Source of the DNA: an uncultured Clostridia bacterium
GTDB lineage: Bacteria; Bacillota; Clostridia; Oscillospirales; CAG-272
Assembly (NCBI GenBank): GCA_947631245.1
Contig: CANRKP010000011.1
Location: 1 to 49,780, forward strand
Reading direction: 5' to 3'
Length of the DNA: 49,780 bases
This document shows, piece by piece, positions 31,755 to 39,754 of this stretch (within the stretch, counting starts at the first letter, position 1; each line of letters begins with the position of its first letter). Under the pieces are notes generated by a model. The model was given only the letters and a program-made list of their open reading frames with translations. It made no database searches and had not been told where the DNA came from. Position numbers and translations under genes: made by a program.

Positions 31755-32846
31755 ATGGACCAAATTCTTATCGGAAAGCTCATATCCAAAAAGCGAAGGG
31801 AAAAAGAGATGACGCAGGCGGAGCTCGCCCTCCACCTCGGCGTCTCTGACAAAACCGTCTCAAAGTTGGAGCGCGGAGTTTGCATGCCGGACTATTCGAT
31901 GCTTGAGCCTCTCGCCTCCGAGCTCGGTCTCTCCGTCTCAGCGCTGATCGGCGGCGAGGAGACAGCGGACGCGCCTATGCCGGACAGCGAAGAGCCGAAA
32001 AGTCCTCCCGATACATACTGCGGCAAGTATTGCTCCGAGTGCGAGTACAGGGTGGAGCTCGACTGCCCCGGCTGCATAAACGGAGCGGGGCAGGTCGGGG
32101 GCATATGCGAAATTGCGCGCTGCTGCCGCGACAAAGACATCAATTGCTGTAGTGACTGCTCCTTCTGTGCTCCGTGCAGAATAAGACGCGGGCGCGGGAG
32201 GGCGCCGCTCGAGCACAGACGGCAGATGGCGGAGGCAGAGGAGGCGGAAATTGCGCTCGCGGACGACGCCGCCTATATCGCAAAATGGCTGCGCGTTCTG
32301 CTTTGTCTCATAATCCCGCGCGTTCTTTTGGCTTTGTTGGCGGGAAACGCTTCCAAAGCATTTTCCGTTGTCAGGATCATTGGCACCGCCGCCGTTTTCA
32401 CGGCGCAAATAATTGTTTTTATCAAATTGTCGCGCGTAAACCGCCGCTTTCGCATGGCGGCGCTGTTTTCATCCTTTTCCGCTGTTTTCGGGATAGTCCT
32501 TTCGGCTATGAACGCGTTCGACGCGGGAGTCTTGCAAAGCGTCCTTCTCTGTATCGACATTATTGCCGCTGCGGTCGGTTTAGTCTCGGATTATTACGAA
32601 TTCGGCGCGCATGCGAAGCTCATGTACGATTATGACTATGAGCTGTCAGAAAAATGGCGTCGGCTGTGGATACTCGACGTCGTTTCCGTCGCGCTGGTCG
32701 TGGGAAGTATACCGACAGTATCCGTGGCGGCACCTCTCGCGCTTCTTTTTGCCGTTGCCGGAGCTGCCATAATGTTCGCCGTGTCGATCCTCAAGCTAAT
32801 CTACATTTACCGTGCCGCCGCTTTTCTCGGCAGCTACGGGGAATAA
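31755..32846 (+). CDS. Fusion of XRE-type HTH, Cys-rich DUF3795-like domain and membrane domain
   Basis: A 363-residue protein with three parts. Residues 5-62 form an XRE helix-turn-helix (MTQAELALHLGVSDKTVSKL). Residues 88-142 form a cysteine-rich domain with thirteen cysteines (CGKYCSECEYRVELDCPGC, then CC and C-x-x-C pairs up to 141), resembling DUF3795, which probably binds a metal. Residues 178-355 contain about five or six membrane helices. Such a layout suggests a membrane-held DNA-binding regulator that senses a metal or redox state, or a signal in the membrane. No target is known. GGAGGT lies 7 bases before the ATG at 31755, so the 16-codon upstream extension was rejected. It appears to be a single-gene unit between two terminators. 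Confidence 0.82.
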   Translation: MDQILIGKLISKKRREKEMTQAELALHLGVSDKTVSKLERGVCMPDYSMLEPLASELGLSVSALIGGEETADAPMPDSEEPKSPPDTYCGKYCSECEYRVELDCPGCINGAGQVGGICEIARCCRDKDINCCSDCSFCAPCRIRRGRGRAPLEHRRQMAEAEEAEIALADDAAYIAKWLRVLLCLIIPRVLLALLAGNASKAFSVVRIIGTAAVFTAQIIVFIKLSRVNRRFRMAALFSSFSAVFGIVLSAMNAFDAGVLQSVLLCIDIIAAAVGLVSDYYEFGAHAKLMYDYDYELSEKWRRLWILDVVSVALVVGSIPTVSVAAPLALLFAVAGAAIMFAVSILKLIYIYRAAAFLGSYGE

Positions 32847-32880
32847 CGCGTTTTCGGGGCGTAATTATTTTCACCGATCA

Positions 32881-32926
32881 AACAAATAATGCCGGCACGG
32901 ATCACTCCATGCCGGCATTGTTTGTT
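32881..32926. terminator. Terminator shared by the convergent HTH and ZIP genes
   Basis: AACAAATAATGCCGGCA (32881-32897) pairs with TGCCGGCATTGTTTGTT (32910-32926) with one mismatch and a 12-base loop. The plus-strand side continues into T5. It ends two bases from the ZIP stop codon. Confidence 0.8.
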
Positions 32927-32927
32927 T

Positions 32928-33779
32928 TTATATATAGATTACGATAAGTCCCACTATGATCCCGACGAGTATCGCGAACGCGGGCGCCTTTGAGCGCCAC
33001 ATCAGAAACGCCTCCGGGATGAGTTCTCCGAACACGACGTACATCATCGCGCCCGCCGCAAACGAGAGCGCGAGGCAAAGCGCCGCGGGACCGAGACCTC
33101 CGAGCGCGTATCCTATTATCGCGCCGATTATCGTCGGCGCGCCGCTCAGCGCCGTCACGAGCACGGCGCGAACGCGCTTCATCCCGCCCGAGATAAGCGG
33201 CACCGAGACCGCCATCCCCTCAGGGATGTTGTGCAGCCCTATGACGATCGCCATAACGAGGCCCGCCCTGTCAAAAACATTCTCGGCTCCCGTGTACGAT
33301 ACGCCTATGACCATGCCCTCCGGCAGATTGTGGAGCGCTATCGCGCACGCCATTATTACGCCGGCGATGAGCATCTCACGCCACGTTCCCGTCTCTTTGT
33401 GATGTTTGTAATGGTCGCTGTGTATAAGCTCGCCGAGGTCGTCGGCTGTGGCGGGGTGATTTTTGTCTATGTGCTCGACCTCGCGGTTCGTCTTTGCGTC
33501 TATGAGCCTGTTCAGCGCAAACACAGTCAAAAATCCTACGGCAAGTCCCGCTATCGTCAAGCCGAGGAAGCGCACGCCGACGTTCCCGTCGGAAAATAGC
33601 GCGTCTTCTATCAAGTCAAAGCAGACGACGGACAGCATGACGCCCGCCGCGAAGCTGAGGAACAGGCTCACGACGCGCGACGAGTCGCGGCGTGTGACGC
33701 AGCCGAGAAGCCCGCCGAGTCCGGTGCCGAGCACGCCGGAAATGAATGTTACAACTATAAGCCAACCGAAAACAGCCAT
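32928..33779 (-). CDS. ZIP-family metal ion transporter
   Basis: A 283-residue integral membrane protein with eight expected helices that takes up zinc, iron or manganese. The paired metal-binding helices are clear: ALHNLPEGMVIGV and GLHNIPEGMAVSVP. A His/Asp-rich cytoplasmic loop (EHIDKNHPATADDL, then HSDHYKHH) lies between helices 3 and 4, as usual. It resembles the ZupT/GufA-like clade. The frame is open to 33845, but a promoter lies over those codons, so the ATG at 33779 was chosen although its ribosome site (ACGGGAT) is weak. Metal specificity cannot be read from the sequence. Confidence 0.92.
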   Translation of the reverse strand: MAVFGWLIVVTFISGVLGTGLGGLLGCVTRRDSSRVVSLFLSFAAGVMLSVVCFDLIEDALFSDGNVGVRFLGLTIAGLAVGFLTVFALNRLIDAKTNREVEHIDKNHPATADDLGELIHSDHYKHHKETGTWREMLIAGVIMACAIALHNLPEGMVIGVSYTGAENVFDRAGLVMAIVIGLHNIPEGMAVSVPLISGGMKRVRAVLVTALSGAPTIIGAIIGYALGGLGPAALCLALSFAAGAMMYVVFGELIPEAFLMWRSKAPAFAILVGIIVGLIVIYI

Positions 33780-33816
33780 AATCCCGTGAAAAATACCCCA
33801 TGTATAAGCACGGAAG

Positions 33817-33845
33817 ATTATAGCATACGGCGCATGTCTATGCAA
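33817..33845 (-). promoter_or_regulatory. Promoter of the ZIP transporter gene
   Basis: Minus-strand TTGCAT (33845-33840) and TATAAT (33822-33817) have a 17-base spacer and an extended TGC element before the -10 box. The leader would be about 30 bases. No obvious Fur- or Zur-type palindrome was seen at it. Confidence 0.7.
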
Positions 33846-33983
33846 TAGCGTAGGGCATTTTTCCCGAAATAATTTTTATCCGCAGCATCATAAAGTTACC
33901 GCGGCAAAAGAAACGGGTGCTTCATCTGCATCGAGTAGATTTATGCCTGCCGCAAAAAGCTTTCATATTAAATCGAAAAAAGG

Positions 33984-34012
33984 GTGACACGGCGCGCGCC
34001 GTATGGTAAAAT
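33984..34012 (+). promoter_or_regulatory. Promoter of the large lipoprotein gene
   Basis: GTGACA (33984-33989) and TAAAAT (34007-34012) are spaced by 17 bases. The spacer contains the perfect palindrome CGGCGCGCGCCG, a possible protein-binding site. The leader is about 40 bases. Confidence 0.55.
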
Positions 34013-34058
34013 AAAGGCGTCGGATCATCCCATACGGGAAATATGAGAGGTCTATACA

Positions 34059-37000
34059 ATGAAAACGAACAACACATTTCTGAGGGCGGCGTCCCTCATT
34101 CTCGCCGCCGCAATGACTCTTCCGCTCTTCGGCTGCGGCAGAAAGGGCGACGGCGACGACACAGACGCTGCCGACGAAACGGACAAGCTCGCGCCGGGCG
34201 CGGGATACTGTGACCCGCCGGCATCGTTTGTTTCCGCAAAGGAAAAGGACAGGACGGGGCTCCCGACGCTGACCGTCGACATAAGCGGCGCGGGGCACGA
34301 GATGATACACGGCAGCGCCGGCTTTCTCTACGGAATCAGCAACGAGGGCGTCCCGGACGTCAACACGCTGACGCCCCTAAAGCCCAAGGTGCTGGCGACA
34401 AAGGGCGCGCTCGGCACCGAGCATCCTTACGGCGACGCGCTCGACGTCGCGGAGGAATTCTTCCTTTCGGGCGGCAGGCAGGTGCAGATGTACTGCTCCA
34501 ATTACTACGGCGTCTTCGGCGTGACAGCCGACGCCCGCGACTATGCGGAGGTGCTCCGCACAGTGATCGCGCCCGCCGTCGTCGAATGGAAAAACGGTAT
34601 GCGCGCGAGATTTCCCGACATAGACAAAATGATAGTCTACATCCCCATAAACGAGGGCACGCCCGTGAACGGAGCCCCGAGCTTTGAGGAGGCGTGGCGC
34701 ATCTATTACGAGGCGATAAAATCCGCCGACAAGAGCGCATGCATAGCAGGTCCGAACGACGCCGTTTACAGAGGGCACGACGGCATGGCGTCGTTTCTCT
34801 CATACTGCCGCAGAAACGACTGCCTGCCCGACGTTATGACGTGGCACGAGCTCGCCGTTTCGAGCCTCGGCTCGATGGGAGAACACATCGCGGATTACAG
34901 GTGCATATGCAAGTCCCTCGGGATCGATGAGATCGAGGTCGTCATAAACGAATACGCGGACTTTTCCGACTGCGGCGTCCCCGGCAGGCTCGTCAACTGG
35001 ATCTCGCGCCTCGAAGACAACGAGGTCTACGGCTGCCTTCCCTTCTGGCATCAGGCGAACAACTTAAACGACCTCGCCGCCGGAGCGAACCAGGGCAACG
35101 GCGCTTGGTGGGTCTATAAATGGTACGGAGACATGGGCGGGCAGACGCTGCCCGTCAAGGCTGAGAACACGACGGCGGAGGGCTTTTACGGTCTTTCGTC
35201 GAAGGACGCGGACAAAAAGTGCGTCTCCGTTCTCTGCGGCGGCGTCGACGGGGACACCGTCGTCGTGCTCGACAATATTGACAAAAGCGGATTTTTCGAC
35301 GGTGAAAACGTCCGCGTCGTCGTCGAGGCGGCGTACTTCACGGGATATCACGGCGCGTGCCTCTCGCCGGACACCGTGCTCGACGGCACATTCCCCGTCA
35401 AAGACGGGCATGTCACGATAGACCTTGAGGACGGGAGGTTCTCGACCGCTTACAGGATAACGGTCACAGAAACCGACCGCGATATTTGCGCGCCGACGGT
35501 CGGCGCTTTCCGCGCCGTGTACGAGGCGGAGGACGCGGCGCTTTCCGGCGAGCTTCTTATCGACAACCAGGAGAGCCCCGTCGAGTATCCCAAATACTAC
35601 TGCTCCGGCGGCTTCCGTGTCGGCGGCATGGATAAGGACGGGGACGCGATAACGTACCTTATAAACGTGCCCGCGGACGGGCGCTACACGCTCGGCTTCC
35701 TCTACGGCAACGGCGTCGGCTCGACGCGCAACAACGCGGCGACGCACAAGCCGAAAAACATCACGCAGTCGCTGACCGTCGACGGAAATACGACGGAGCT
35801 TTACCTTAAAAACACTTTGTTTTATTCGATGGAAGGGCTCGCGGAGGTCGAATTTGACCTTCGCTCAGGATATCACACCGTAACGGTTTCATATTCCGGC
35901 GATGCCGGCGCGTTCCATGACGCGCTCGTCGTCACTCGCTCGGGCGCGTTCGGTCAGGACGCCGACACGGGGCTCTTCTTCGAGGCGGAGGCGGCGGACT
36001 TTGACTTATCATGCGGAAGCGTGCCGACATCCGTCAGAACGGTGACCGACAAGGCGCACGGAAGAGACAGCTTTTCCGGCGCGGGTTATGTGACGGGGCT
36101 CGGATCGGCTCCCGTAGGCGAGGGCGGCGGCATCCGCCACATCGTGGACGCGGCGGAGAGCGGGCTCTACCACCTCGTTTACAGGGCGTCCGCCGAAAAG
36201 GAATGCCGCCTGCTCATATATGAAGACAACACGAACCTCACGTTCGGCGAACCCGCGGCAGAGGCAGCCGTCCCCTCGGGCGACGGCTGGCACGACGTGC
36301 ACGCGGTGCTTTATCTGCGGCAGGGGATAAACATCATCGACACATGCGCCGACGGCGACGCCGCGCTCGACTCGCTTTTCGTCGTCCGCGCAGAGGACGA
36401 TATGTCCGTAACGGTCGAGGCGGAGGACGCGGACGGCAGCTTCAAAACCGCGAAGTCGGGTGATGTGACGTATGTGACCGAGATGAAGGCAAACGCGGGG
36501 TATCTTGAATTTCACGTCAACGCCCCGACCGAGGGCGTGTGGAAGATGCGCGTCTTCCAGTCGAACAACGATCTCTGCGGGACGCACAGCTACAACATCA
36601 AGATAATAGACAGGTATGCCTCCTTCACCGTAAACGGCGAGGACGCCGGTCGGTACTTCTTCCCGAACACGTTCTCCGACGACACGTTCCTTGAGCGCAC
36701 CGTCGACGTGAAGCTGAAAAAGGGCGACAACACAGTTCGCGTTTACAATGACGACAGCTGGCACGTCCTTTGGGGCGGCTCAACGTCGGAGCCCGGCAGA
36801 AACGAGCTCCAGAACTACACCCCGAACTTCGACAAATTCATATTCACGCCGGCGACTGCCGACATCGAGCTGCCGACGCTTAGGCACAGGATATCCGTCA
36901 GCTCGACCGAGGGCGGATACGCATACTGCGACAAAAACACGGCGGCGGACGGGGACGAGGTCACTCTCAGCTTAATTCCCGACGGCGTCATAGGCGCGGT

Positions 37001-38111
37001 ATACGTCAACGGCGTAGACAGAAAAGACAGCTTTTTCACCGAGGACGGCATAGTATATTCCGCAAAGCTCACCGTCAGCGGCGACGTCACGGTATCCGCC
37101 GAATTCTACCCCGCACCCGCGGGAGATTTCGACGTGCCGAACGAGGGGGACGCGCCCGGGACCGTGCTCTGCGGCGGCGTGCGCTACAACACCGTCGGCG
37201 ATAATCTCTTTTCAAACGGAGACTTCTCCGATAACAGCGGAAAAGGCATGGAGCAGTGGTACGTTGGCGCGAACACCGCCGGTCACCCGACGTCGGGCAG
37301 CACCGCCCGCCCCTCGATAGGAGAAGACGGCAAGCTTTCAAATCTCACGCCCCTCTCCGAAAGCGGACTTCTCGTCAAGGGCTCGTTTGAGCCGCAGGTC
37401 AGCGGAAACAAATTCTACTTCGGCTATGACGGAAACAGACCCGAAGGCGAGCAGCATTATCTCGTAGAGGCTGTCGGCGAGCCGTGGACGTCGAACGCGT
37501 GGAACGGCGCGCACTCGCTTTTAGCATTCGTGAAGGTAAAGCCTGATACGAGCTACTATTTCACCTTCGTCGCGTACACCGCGGGCGGGGCGGCGTCCGT
37601 CAGATACGGCGCCGTAAAGATGGGGAGCTTCGTGCCCGACGCTTACAGCACGTCCGCCTCTCTTAACTTCAGCGGGAGCGGCGGCATGAGCTGCAAAAAC
37701 GGCGACGAGCAGAACGTCGGCGGCGCGTGGAGGCGTTACGAATCCGTCGTTCGCAGCGGGGACGGAGACTTCTTCCTCTTCAACGCCTACTGGCTCCAGA
37801 TGTGCTCCTTCCTCTGCATCGGAGACTTTAAGCTCATCGAGGTCGAGGATACGGCGCTTGAAACGGCGGTCGGTACCGAGCGGCTACCCACGGTAACTCC
37901 CGAGCGCGGCGGCACACCGGAGCTGCCGGAAGAGGTCACCGTCCGTCTCTCCGACGGCGGCACAAAGAAGCTGCCCGTCGAGTGGCTCAACGGTGACGCC
38001 GTCGACACGGGCAAGCCCGGCGTCAGTACGGTCACGGGCCGCGTCGTTCTGCCGGACGGCATATCCTCAAACGGCACACTGCTTGTCACGGTGCGCGTCG
38101 TCGTCAGATAA
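34059..38111 (+). CDS. Large multidomain surface lipoprotein: glycosidase-like barrel plus carbohydrate-binding-like modules
   Basis: A 1350-residue exported protein. The signal peptide ends in lipobox LFGC with Cys26, then an acidic linker. Residues 70-360 look like a (beta/alpha)8 glycosidase of clan GH-A. Candidate acid/base Glu199 lies in VYIPINEGTP and candidate nucleophile Glu298 in VVINEYADF, 99 residues apart, with TWHE at 261-264. A small beta domain follows (to about 475). Three modules starting with an EAE/EAED motif (about 488, 641 and 787) resemble CBM35/CBM6-type binding domains. Next come a repeat-like domain (about 945-1017), a jelly-roll-like module beginning NLFSNGDFSD (about 1049-1250) and a C-terminal Ig-like domain (about 1285-1350). 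It probably binds and cuts a plant or host glycan at the cell surface. The exact GH family is not clear; GH39 is the nearest by feel. Confidence 0.8.
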   Translation: MKTNNTFLRAASLILAAAMTLPLFGCGRKGDGDDTDAADETDKLAPGAGYCDPPASFVSAKEKDRTGLPTLTVDISGAGHEMIHGSAGFLYGISNEGVPDVNTLTPLKPKVLATKGALGTEHPYGDALDVAEEFFLSGGRQVQMYCSNYYGVFGVTADARDYAEVLRTVIAPAVVEWKNGMRARFPDIDKMIVYIPINEGTPVNGAPSFEEAWRIYYEAIKSADKSACIAGPNDAVYRGHDGMASFLSYCRRNDCLPDVMTWHELAVSSLGSMGEHIADYRCICKSLGIDEIEVVINEYADFSDCGVPGRLVNWISRLEDNEVYGCLPFWHQANNLNDLAAGANQGNGAWWVYKWYGDMGGQTLPVKAENTTAEGFYGLSSKDADKKCVSVLCGGVDGDTVVVLDNIDKSGFFDGENVRVVVEAAYFTGYHGACLSPDTVLDGTFPVKDGHVTIDLEDGRFSTAYRITVTETDRDICAPTVGAFRAVYEAEDAALSGELLIDNQESPVEYPKYYCSGGFRVGGMDKDGDAITYLINVPADGRYTLGFLYGNGVGSTRNNAATHKPKNITQSLTVDGNTTELYLKNTLFYSMEGLAEVEFDLRSGYHTVTVSYSGDAGAFHDALVVTRSGAFGQDADTGLFFEAEAADFDLSCGSVPTSVRTVTDKAHGRDSFSGAGYVTGLGSAPVGEGGGIRHIVDAAESGLYHLVYRASAEKECRLLIYEDNTNLTFGEPAAEAAVPSGDGWHDVHAVLYLRQGINIIDTCADGDAALDSLFVVRAEDDMSVTVEAEDADGSFKTAKSGDVTYVTEMKANAGYLEFHVNAPTEGVWKMRVFQSNNDLCGTHSYNIKIIDRYASFTVNGEDAGRYFFPNTFSDDTFLERTVDVKLKKGDNTVRVYNDDSWHVLWGGSTSEPGRNELQNYTPNFDKFIFTPATADIELPTLRHRISVSSTEGGYAYCDKNTAADGDEVTLSLIPDGVIGAVYVNGVDRKDSFFTEDGIVYSAKLTVSGDVTVSAEFYPAPAGDFDVPNEGDAPGTVLCGGVRYNTVGDNLFSNGDFSDNSGKGMEQWYVGANTAGHPTSGSTARPSIGEDGKLSNLTPLSESGLLVKGSFEPQVSGNKFYFGYDGNRPEGEQHYLVEAVGEPWTSNAWNGAHSLLAFVKVKPDTSYYFTFVAYTAGGAASVRYGAVKMGSFVPDAYSTSASLNFSGSGGMSCKNGDEQNVGGAWRRYESVVRSGDGDFFLFNAYWLQMCSFLCIGDFKLIEVEDTALETAVGTERLPTVTPERGGTPELPEEVTVRLSDGGTKKLPVEWLNGDAVDTGKPGVSTVTGRVVLPDGISSNGTLLVTVRVVVR

Positions 38112-38169
38112 AAAATCTTCTTCAAAAAAACGTATCGGGCACCGTCCGATATCCCCGCACGAATATAGC

Positions 38170-38211
38170 GGCGCGGGAGCCGATTTTCGGCTCCCGCGCC
38201 TTTGGTTTTAT
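38170..38211 (+). terminator. Rho-independent terminator of the large lipoprotein gene
   Basis: GGCGCGGGAGCCGA (38170-38183) pairs with TCGGCTCCCGCGCC (38187-38200) around a 3-base loop, followed by a T-rich tail. It ends just inside the stop codon of rluD on the other strand. Confidence 0.85.
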
Positions 38212-39164
38212 TCTTCTTCCGTAAGCGCCGCGAGCGCCGCCTCGAAATCTCCTGGGAGCGGGGCGGAAAATTCCATCGTCTCCCCCGTCCTCGGGTGGCG
38301 CAGAGAAAGCCTGTACGCGTGGAGCATCTGCCCCTCGCGGCAGTACCTTTTCTCAAACCTTGTTCTGCCGCCGCCGTATGTCAGGTCTCCCGCGAGCGGA
38401 TGTGAAAGATGCGACATGTGGACCCTAATCTGATGCGTGCGTCCCGTGCGGAGCCTGCATTCGATATAGGAGAACTTCTCTCTTTTGTCCTCCCTTGAGC
38501 AAAGGCGTGAGAGGACGGAATAGTCCGTCACGGCCTCGCGCCCGCCGGAAACGACCGCCATGCGCTTTCTGTCGACAGGGTGCCTCCCTATCGGCGCGTC
38601 GACCGTGCCTTTCTCATCTCTTATCCTCCCGACAGCTATCGCCCTGTACACTCTTCTCATCTCGTGCGTGCTGAGCTGGAGGGAGAGCGCCTCGTGCGCC
38701 GCGTCGTTTTTCGCCGCCGCCAAAAGCCCCGTCGTGTCCTTGTCTATCCTGTGAACAATGCCGGGCCTCATGACGCCCCCTATGCCCGACAGCGAGCCTT
38801 CGCAATGGTATAGAAGCGCGTTCACGAGCGTTCCGTGCTCGTTGCCCGCCGCCGGATGGACCACCATGCCGCGCGGCTTGTTCACGACTATTATGTCCTC
38901 ATCCTCGTATACGACGTCGAGCGGAATGTTCTCGGGCAGCGCCTCGCAAGGCTCCGGCTCGGGCAGAACCACCGATATCTCATCTTTAGAGCGCAGCGCG
39001 TAATTCTTAGGCTTTGCGGCGCCGTTTACGGTGACCGCGCCCGTCTCGATGAGCCTCTGCGCCGCCGAACGGGACACCTCCGCCGCCTCGGAAACGAAAA
39101 CGTCGAGGCGTGCCCCGACGTTTTCCGAGCCTTCATCAATTATTATGCTCAGAGCTTCGTTCAT
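38208..39164 (-). CDS. 23S rRNA pseudouridine synthase, RluD/RluA family
   Basis: A 318-residue enzyme with an N-terminal S4 RNA-binding domain (about 15-75, RLDVFVSEAAEVSRSAAQRL) and the RluA catalytic core. The catalytic Asp is in HRIDKDTTGLL; DEDIIVVNKPRGMVVHPA and TGRTHQIRVHM also match the family. It likely makes pseudouridines in helix 69 of 23S rRNA, as RluD does; the exact sites are inferred. Its ATG overlaps the lspA stop as ATGA, and it is the last gene of the miaA-rluD run. Confidence 0.92.
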   Translation of the reverse strand: MNEALSIIIDEGSENVGARLDVFVSEAAEVSRSAAQRLIETGAVTVNGAAKPKNYALRSKDEISVVLPEPEPCEALPENIPLDVVYEDEDIIVVNKPRGMVVHPAAGNEHGTLVNALLYHCEGSLSGIGGVMRPGIVHRIDKDTTGLLAAAKNDAAHEALSLQLSTHEMRRVYRAIAVGRIRDEKGTVDAPIGRHPVDRKRMAVVSGGREAVTDYSVLSRLCSREDKREKFSYIECRLRTGRTHQIRVHMSHLSHPLAGDLTYGGGRTRFEKRYCREGQMLHAYRLSLRHPRTGETMEFSAPLPGDFEAALAALTEEE

Positions 39165-39730
39165 TTTTCATTTTCGTCCTTCGCGGCATCATCGCTGACT
39201 TCCGTCTCCGTTATCTCCTTTTTCTCATCAGAGATCTCTTTTGCGCCGGCGGCACATGCAGCCGCCCCCTTCTCCTTCTTTTCAAGGACGAGTTCGCGTA
39301 CAAGGCACACGATGAGAAGAAGCGCGCCGACCGTCACAAACGAGTCCGCGACGTTGAAAACGGCAAAATTGATCAGCCTTACGTCGATAAAATCTATGAC
39401 GTAGCCGAGCCTTATGCGGTCTATCATGTTGCCGATGCCTCCGCCGAGCATCATGGAGACCGTCACCGTCTCAAAGACGTTTTTGCGCGCGTACTTCGCG
39501 ATTATGACTATTATGATAATGATGGCGACGGTCGAGACGACCATAAATATCCATCTTTTATCCTTCATCATACCGAAGGCTGCGCCCGTGTTCTCAACGT
39601 ATGTGAGGTGGAGCACGCCGTCTATGAGAGGGATGCTTCCCGCCGGCATGAGATACTTAACGACGAGCCATTTTGTGAGCTGGTCGAAGAGCACTACAGC
39701 GGCGGCTATAAAATAGCACCAAAATATCAT
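39161..39730 (-). CDS. lspA: Lipoprotein signal peptidase (signal peptidase II)
   Basis: A 189-residue membrane protease that removes signal peptides from lipidated prolipoproteins such as OppA and the two other lipoproteins in this window. Four helices and the family motifs are visible: DQLTKWLV, ENTGAAFGM, GNMIDRIRLGYVIDFI with one catalytic Asp, and FAVFNVADSFVTVG with the other. An unusual charged C-terminal tail of about 40 residues, rich in Glu and Lys, follows the last helix. There is no strong ribosome site; it begins 24 bases after ileS and may depend on coupled translation. Confidence 0.95.
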   Translation of the reverse strand: MIFWCYFIAAAVVLFDQLTKWLVVKYLMPAGSIPLIDGVLHLTYVENTGAAFGMMKDKRWIFMVVSTVAIIIIIVIIAKYARKNVFETVTVSMMLGGGIGNMIDRIRLGYVIDFIDVRLINFAVFNVADSFVTVGALLLIVCLVRELVLEKKEKGAAACAAGAKEISDEKKEITETEVSDDAAKDENEK

Positions 39731-39754
39731 TACGACGTATGTTATATGGCTGCG

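Noticed and set aside
33780..33845. 22-residue extension of the ZIP transporter
   Set aside because: Its codons overlap a -35/-10 pair, and the extra residues do not resemble the family start.
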